A DNA stretch of 9,691 nt, from NCBI GenBank assembly GCA_913048145.1, contig CAJWVP010000090.1, forward strand, positions 1-9,691, written 5' to 3'. Positions 5,898 through 9,691 of this stretch are shown piece after piece (within the stretch, counting starts at the first letter, position 1; every line of letters starts with the position of its first letter). A model generated the notes under the pieces. That model did not search any database. It saw only the letters and a program-made list of their open reading frames with translations, and was not told where the DNA came from. A program made the translations under genes and the position numbers. The DNA is from an uncultured Rhodospirillaceae bacterium (GTDB taxonomy: Bacteria; Pseudomonadota; Alphaproteobacteria; Rhodospirillales; Casp-alpha2).

Positions 5898-7325
5898 ATG
5901 TCCGATGAAGACTTGGGGTTCATGACGGCCGTGGAGGCCGTTCGGCGCATCCGCGCGAAGGAAATTTCGCCCGTGGAATTGACCGATGCTGTCCTTCGGC
6001 GTGCCGAGGCTGTACAGAACGCCTGCAACGCGTTCATCACTATTTCCGACGACGTGGCCCGGGCCGAGGCGAAGCGCGCCGAAGACGCGGTGATGGCCGG
6101 TAATGATCTGGGTCCGCTGCAAGGCGTGCCATTCACGGTTAAGGACCTAGTCAATACGGCGGACGTGAAGACCACGTTTGGTTCGCACGGTTTCGCCGCT
6201 AACGTGCCGGCAACCGACAGTATCGGAATCGCCCGCTTACGTGCCGCTGGCGCAGTGCTGATCGGCAAGACCACTACCCCTGAGTTCGGACACAAACCGA
6301 TGACCGAAGCGCCGTTGTTCGGACGCACGTTGAACCCTTGGGATCTGACCCGCACGTCGGGCGGTTCCTCCGGTGGGGCCGGGGTTGCCGCGGCCACGGG
6401 GCTCGGCCCGCTCCATGTGGGCACGGACGGCGGTGGGTCGACCCGCATTCCAGCGGCGGCTTGCGGAGTGGTGGGCATGAAACAGACCCTCGGTCGGGTG
6501 CCACATGATATGACGTCGGACAGCTTTGGCTGTATGTCATTTATCGGGCCCATTACCCGCACGGTCGAAGATTGCGGCCTGATGCTCGACGTCATGGCGG
6601 GCCCGCATCCGAGCGACGTCCACAGCTTGGGCCGGGACAATCCCGATCTCATCGGCGCAGCGCGCGGGGACGGGGATCTAATGGACGTCAAAATCGGTTG
6701 GCGCCGGTACTTAGGTAACGACCGCATGGAGGCGGAAACTCAAGCCTTGTTCGAGACCGCCGTCCTGGTTTTCGCCGACCTGGGCGCCGATTTGGAGGAT
6801 CACGTAACGGATTTCGAATCCACCCTGCAACATTGGGCGCCGTTGACCTTCTCGCTTTGGAACGCCCGTTTCACCCATTTGGCCGAGGAATTGGGTGAAA
6901 AGATGTCGGAAACATTGCGGTTCTGGATGGAAGAGGGGAACAGCGTCACCGGCGTCGAGGTGCAACGCGCCAACGAGGCTCGCACGCACTTGTTCCGGGA
7001 AGTGGAGAGTTGGTTCACCGATATCGATCTCCTGGTGACGCCCACTTTGACCCGTCCGGCCATCGCCGCCGACCACGACCCGCGCGAACCGATTATGTTG
7101 GATAACCAGACCGCCGACGTGCCACGCGCGTCTTGGTATCCGTACACCCATCCCTTTAACCTGTCGGGCCATCCGGCGATCACCGTGCCGTGTGGGTTCA
7201 CATCGGGTGGGCTGCCCGTGGGCCTGCAGATCGTTGGCCCGTGGTTGGCGGATGCCAAGGTCCTCCACGCTGCCGCCTGCTTTGAGCGCGCCCGGCCTTG
7301 GGCCGACCGGCGTCCGGCGGTCTGA
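5898..7325 (+). CDS. Amidase (amidase-signature family)
   Basis: This 475-residue enzyme belongs to the amidase-signature family, which hydrolyses C-N bonds of amides with a Ser-cisSer-Lys triad. The catalytic lysine is Lys82 in GVPFTVKDLV. The Gly/Ser-rich signature starts at TRTSGGSSGG (151-160, carrying the cis-Ser), and GTDGGGSTRIPAAACG (175-190) holds the nucleophile Ser181. The C-terminal NLSGHPAITVPCG and GLPVGLQIVG are also typical. There is no signal peptide, so it is cytoplasmic. It is not obviously GatA, since no gatB or gatC is adjacent and no GatA-specific feature was noted. The start at ATG 5898 is chosen for its GAAGGAGA ribosome binding site; an upstream in-frame ATG at 5817 gives a 27-residue non-conserved extension. 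It is the first gene of a two-gene operon with the hydroxy-acid dehydrogenase. Together they resemble mandelamide hydrolase and mandelate dehydrogenase, but the substrate is unproven. Confidence 0.92.
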   Translation: MSDEDLGFMTAVEAVRRIRAKEISPVELTDAVLRRAEAVQNACNAFITISDDVARAEAKRAEDAVMAGNDLGPLQGVPFTVKDLVNTADVKTTFGSHGFAANVPATDSIGIARLRAAGAVLIGKTTTPEFGHKPMTEAPLFGRTLNPWDLTRTSGGSSGGAGVAAATGLGPLHVGTDGGGSTRIPAAACGVVGMKQTLGRVPHDMTSDSFGCMSFIGPITRTVEDCGLMLDVMAGPHPSDVHSLGRDNPDLIGAARGDGDLMDVKIGWRRYLGNDRMEAETQALFETAVLVFADLGADLEDHVTDFESTLQHWAPLTFSLWNARFTHLAEELGEKMSETLRFWMEEGNSVTGVEVQRANEARTHLFREVESWFTDIDLLVTPTLTRPAIAADHDPREPIMLDNQTADVPRASWYPYTHPFNLSGHPAITVPCGFTSGGLPVGLQIVGPWLADAKVLHAAACFERARPWADRRPAV

Positions 7326-7329
7326 GCCC

Positions 7330-8439
7330 ATGTCCATCGGAAATCGGATCCAAACCTTCGAAGATGTCCGCCAGCTGGCGCGTGGCTATTTGCCCTGGAT
7401 GGTGTTCGATTACATCGACGGCGCCGCCGGGGAGGAAGTGGGTGAGCGCTTGAACCGTGAAACCATCCGCGCGCTGCGTCTGCAGCCCCGAATTCTTAAC
7501 GACGTGGAACATCGTGATCTCAAGATGCACATCTTAGGTCAAGAGACAGGTATGCCGTTTGGCATTTGTCCCATGGGTATGTGCAACCTGGCGCGCCCGG
7601 GTGCCGATCTCATGTTGGCGCGCTTGGCGGCAAAGCACGGTATTCCGCACGGCGTGTCCACGGCAGCGTCGACATCGCTGGAGCGCATGAGTGAGACGGC
7701 CGAAGGCAACGCCTGGTTCCAACTCTATTTTAGCGGCAATCAGGAGGCATCTTTCGGTCTGCTGAAACGGGCCGAAGTGGCTGGTTACAAGACCTTAATC
7801 CTGACCGTCGACGTACCCGAGGTTGGGCACCGCCCGCGGGAGCTTCGTCGTGGCTTTCGTGCGCCCTTCAAGATCGGCCCGTCCCAGTTCATCGACTTCA
7901 CTCTACATCCACGCTGGTCCTTGGGCACCTTGTTAAATGGCGCGCCGGAGCTTGCTAACTTTAGCGGCGACCAGGGCACCTTCGATCGCCACGCCAGCCG
8001 CGCCGGCGCCGATTGGAGCTTGTTGAACCGGCTGCGCGACGTCTGGAAAGGCCACTTCGTGGTGAAAGGGGTCCTCGATGTGGAGGACGCGGCTCGTCTA
8101 CAAGCCGCTGGCGTGGACGGCATCATCGTCTCCAGTCACGGCGGACGTCAATTGGACAGTGTGCCGCCGCCAATCCTGGCATTACGGGCCATTCGCGTTG
8201 CTTTGGGCGACAAGTACCCCTTGTTTTACGATTCGGGCATTCGCAGTGGCGAGGACATCGTCAAGGCCTACGCCATGGGTGCCGACTACGTTTTCGTCGG
8301 CCGCGCCTTGCTATTTGCCATGGCGGCGGGCGGCGAGGCGGGTTTGGCGCGTATGGTCGAACTCATGGCGAAACAGGTGTCGATCACGCTGGCGCAGATG
8401 GGCCTTTCGCGCATGTCCGATATTCCGCCATTGAAATAG
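7330..8439 (+). CDS. FMN-dependent alpha-hydroxy-acid dehydrogenase/oxidase (lactate/mandelate/glycolate type)
   Basis: The 369-residue TIM-barrel protein oxidises an L-2-hydroxy acid to the 2-keto acid using FMN. Active-site landmarks of the family are all visible: Tyr28 in VFDYIDGAAGEE, WFQLY (129-133, with Tyr133), the TVDVP strand with Asp161, Lys246 in HFVVKGVL, and the signature SSHGGRQLD (268-276) with catalytic His270 and Arg273. FYDSGIRSGEDIVKAYAMGAD and VFVGRALLF form the phosphate-binding end of the FMN site. Length is normal for the soluble type; I saw no membrane segment. The second signature residue is Ser rather than the common Asn (S-N-H-G-G-R-Q), a mild variant. The ATG at 7330 lies 4 nt after the amidase stop with no good ribosome binding site, which implies translation coupled to the amidase. 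Lactate, mandelate, glycolate or another acid could be the substrate. Confidence 0.93.
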   Translation: MSIGNRIQTFEDVRQLARGYLPWMVFDYIDGAAGEEVGERLNRETIRALRLQPRILNDVEHRDLKMHILGQETGMPFGICPMGMCNLARPGADLMLARLAAKHGIPHGVSTAASTSLERMSETAEGNAWFQLYFSGNQEASFGLLKRAEVAGYKTLILTVDVPEVGHRPRELRRGFRAPFKIGPSQFIDFTLHPRWSLGTLLNGAPELANFSGDQGTFDRHASRAGADWSLLNRLRDVWKGHFVVKGVLDVEDAARLQAAGVDGIIVSSHGGRQLDSVPPPILALRAIRVALGDKYPLFYDSGIRSGEDIVKAYAMGADYVFVGRALLFAMAAGGEAGLARMVELMAKQVSITLAQMGLSRMSDIPPLK

Positions 8440-8443
8440 CGAA

Positions 8444-8899
8444 TCACTCCGGCGGTGTGAGCGGATAGTCCCGCCCCGCATAATCGAACCCAGGAATTTC
8501 GCTTTTTTCCAAGCTCGGGTCCCACGCGGCGGCGAAATAGGCGCGGATTTCGGTGATCAGGCCCGAATCGCGGTCGAATACGTACCATTCGTCGCCTCTG
8601 AGGTAAGAGCCGTTCTTGGTCCGCCAGTGCGTCCACTCGGCCACTGCCTCGTCCGTCTCCGGTTGACTCAAGACCCGGTCCAAGGTCCATTTAGACCCCA
8701 AGTTTTCTGCGCACCAGACCCATTTGTCGGCGATCACGTCCGCTCCCTGCCACGGCGCGGAATTGGTGCCAGGAGGGAAGTAGTGCACGGCGTCGGCAGT
8801 GAAACAGGCCATCATTTCTGCCTTGTCGGCGCCGTTGCAGCCAGCATAGTAGCGTTCGATGGTGTGTCGCATGTGATCGCGGGTGAGTTCGGCGGACAT
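8444..8899 (-). CDS. SnoaL/NTF2-like family protein
   Basis: The 151-residue product has the SnoaL-like/NTF2-like pattern. An N-terminal helix with IERYYAGCNGAD is followed by MMACFTADAVHYFPPG (29-44), then QGADVIADKW, and later strands AVAEWTHWRTKNG, GDEWYVFDRDSGLITEIRAYFA (the typical end of the cone-shaped beta sheet). Members are small cytoplasmic proteins that bind or act on hydrophobic ligands as hydrolases, isomerases or dehydratases, or serve as binding proteins; function cannot be assigned. The ATG at 8899 has GGAG 6 nt upstream; the 48-residue extension possible upstream is not family-like and would cross the rpmB promoter. It converges on the hydroxy-acid dehydrogenase with only 4 bp between stops, so a link to the same pathway is possible but not shown. 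It is divergent from rpmB. Confidence 0.85.
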   Translation of the reverse strand: MSAELTRDHMRHTIERYYAGCNGADKAEMMACFTADAVHYFPPGTNSAPWQGADVIADKWVWCAENLGSKWTLDRVLSQPETDEAVAEWTHWRTKNGSYLRGDEWYVFDRDSGLITEIRAYFAAAWDPSLEKSEIPGFDYAGRDYPLTPPE

Positions 8900-8938
8900 T
8901 TTGGGCTCCGGAATTCGTGAAATCAGGGTCTTAACCGC

Positions 8939-8967
8939 TTGACGATCTCTCTTCGTTACCCTACAAA
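8939..8967 (+). promoter_or_regulatory. Sigma-70-type promoter of rpmB
   Basis: TTGACG (8939-8944), a 17-bp spacer and TACAAA (8962-8967) form a strong housekeeping promoter. Transcription would begin near 8974, giving a leader of about 40 nt before the L28 start. This leader contains a small palindrome, TTCAA-GAATT-TTGAA (8978-8992). Confidence 0.65.
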
Positions 8968-9014
8968 ACTCGCCGCTTTCAAGAATTTTGAACTTTTCGA
9001 GTAAGGACCAGATT

Positions 9015-9302
9015 ATGTCCCGACGTTGCGCATTGACCGGCAAGGGCGTTCAAACCGGAAACAACGTGAGCCACGCCCACAACAAGACCCGCCGGCGCTA
9101 CCTTCCTAACCTGCAGCAGGTGTCGTTGATGAGCGACGCGCTAGGGAAGCTTGTAAGCCTGCGTGTTTCCGTCGCGGCGATACGTACGGTGGAGCACAAG
9201 GGCGGCCTGGATGCGTTCCTTTTGGGTGCCCGCGACGGCGATCTGAATTTAGAGATGCGCCGCCTTAAGAAGCAGATCAAGAACGCGCAAGCCGCCGCGT
9301 AA
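9015..9302 (+). CDS. rpmB: Large-subunit ribosomal protein bL28
   Basis: The 95-residue basic protein is bL28 of the 50S subunit. The diagnostic N-terminus MSRRCALTGKGVQTGNNVSHAHNKTRRRYLPNLQ is present: CxLTGK at 5-10, GNNVSHA at 15-21 and the RRRYLPNL block. The later RTVEHKGGLDAFLL matches alphaproteobacterial L28, which is longer than the 77-residue E. coli form. The second zinc-ribbon cysteine pair seen in some L28 proteins is absent; only Cys5 is found. The ATG at 9015 follows AAGGA; an ATG nine codons upstream is not family-like. It is a single-gene transcript with its own promoter and terminator, flanked by oppositely oriented genes on both sides. Confidence 0.97.
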   Translation: MSRRCALTGKGVQTGNNVSHAHNKTRRRYLPNLQQVSLMSDALGKLVSLRVSVAAIRTVEHKGGLDAFLLGARDGDLNLEMRRLKKQIKNAQAAA

Positions 9303-9325
9303 ATCGCGCCGATAGAACCGTATCG

Positions 9326-9351
9326 AAAGGCCTGCGACGCGGGCCTTTTTT
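9326..9351 (+). terminator. Rho-independent terminator of rpmB
   Basis: AAAGGCC (9326-9332) pairs with GGCCTTT (9342-9348). Inner pairs T-G, G-C and C-G extend the stem to 10 bp with a GAC loop, and it ends in a run of six T (9346-9351). It starts 24 bases after the rpmB stop. The minus strand lacks an equivalent long T-run, so it mainly serves rpmB. Confidence 0.85.
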
Positions 9352-9362
9352 GTGTCCGATGC

Positions 9363-9691
9363 TTACCTCGTGAGTTCGAACATCATTAGCAACGTGCGCT
9401 GCAATGGATTGAAGTTGTCGTCGGAGACGATGTAAATCAGCGTCTCGCCGTGTGGCCCCTGGCGCACAGCGATCCCCTCGAAATTGTCGACGGTAACCGG
9501 GTCTCGGAATTCCGCTACTAGGTCCGGGTTCAGGTCTGCACCAGGCACGATGTTGGCCCGTTGTATACGGCGAATACGTCCGGCAACTCCATCGCGAAGG
9601 GTGAACCGGCGCTCCAGCACAAGGACATCGCCTTTGGCCAATGTCGCTGCGCCGCTTGGGCGGAACCCACCCTCCAGCGCGTAGGTCATGG
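9363..9691 (-). CDS. Esterase-like activity of phytase family protein, C-terminal fragment (runs off right edge)
   Basis: Only the last 109 or so codons are inside the window; the ATG near 9689 is most likely internal because family members are about 300-400 residues. The sequence has the family's C-terminal features: VLVLERRF (a beta strand of the propeller-like domain), DNFEGIAVRQGPHGETLIYIVSDDNFNPLQRTLLMMFEL, with the characteristic S-D-D-N-F-x-x-x-Q-R-T-L-L block before the terminal strand. This matches the 'esterase-like activity of phytase' domain (PF13449), found in exported or lipoprotein phosphoesterase-like proteins. No N-terminal signal can be judged. It converges on rpmB and ends 11 bases beyond that gene's terminator. 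Substrate is unknown. Confidence 0.82.
   Translation of the reverse strand, partial: MTYALEGGFRPSGAATLAKGDVLVLERRFTLRDGVAGRIRRIQRANIVPGADLNPDLVAEFRDPVTVDNFEGIAVRQGPHGETLIYIVSDDNFNPLQRTLLMMFELTR

Noticed and set aside
5813..6727. 304-codon minus-strand frame opposite the amidase start
   Set aside because: Ser/Pro/Arg-rich composition typical of an antisense shadow; it covers the catalytic region of the amidase and has no recognisable domain.
6711..7337. Long minus-strand frame (208 codons) within the amidase gene
   Set aside because: It is antisense to a clear amidase with conserved motifs; open antisense frames are common in GC-rich coding DNA, and its translation shows no family features.
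1..9691. Mobile element, CRISPR array, tRNA or toxin-antitoxin system
   Set aside because: Looked for transposase motifs, terminal inverted repeats, regularly spaced repeats, tRNA-like ends and small paired genes; none was found beyond the minor repeats reported.

Overview
The window looks like ordinary chromosomal DNA from a GC-rich alphaproteobacterium. The best indicators are the 95-residue L28 protein, a Psd N-terminus of the alphaproteobacterial type (short start, then a membrane segment containing GWPFIALFA), an 'esterase-like activity of phytase' C-terminus, and GC-rich third codon positions. No species can be named from sequence alone. No tRNA, rRNA, CRISPR array, insertion sequence or phage gene was seen.

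Layout, left to right. (1) Positions 1-85, minus strand: the start of phosphatidylserine decarboxylase, running off the left edge. (2) 86-749: no intact gene, but plus-strand coding-like segments change frame twice and contain two in-frame stops, which suggests a decayed gene. (3) 750-1808, minus: a membrane-anchored LysM protein with two Ig-like repeats. (4) 2125-2709, plus: a LOG-family nucleotide phosphoribohydrolase. (5) 2710-3342: mostly non-coding, with what looks like the C-terminal remnant of an unidentified minus-strand gene. (6) 3343-5757, minus: biotin synthase, a possible small coupled ORF, then a PuuB/DadA-like FAD oxidoreductase. (7) 5898-8439, plus: an amidase followed 4 nt later by an FMN-dependent alpha-hydroxy-acid dehydrogenase, divergent from bioB. 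(8) 8444-8899, minus: a SnoaL/NTF2-like protein, convergent with the previous operon and separated from it by 4 bp. (9) 9015-9302, plus: rpmB with a clear sigma-70 promoter and an intrinsic terminator. (10) 9363-9691, minus: the C-terminus of a phytase-type esterase-like protein, running off the right edge.

The strongest functional reading is the amidase and hydroxy-acid dehydrogenase pair. It has the same enzyme order as the mandelamide branch known from Pseudomonas putida (amide to 2-hydroxy acid to 2-keto acid), so a small amide-catabolism operon is a reasonable inference; the actual substrate is unknown. A perfect 7-bp inverted repeat just before its ribosome binding site and a 30-bp-spaced direct repeat upstream are candidate control elements. 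Nothing here is convincingly a wholly new system. The items most worth checking are this operon with its control region, the small ORF coupled to the FAD oxidoreductase, and the two gene remnants.
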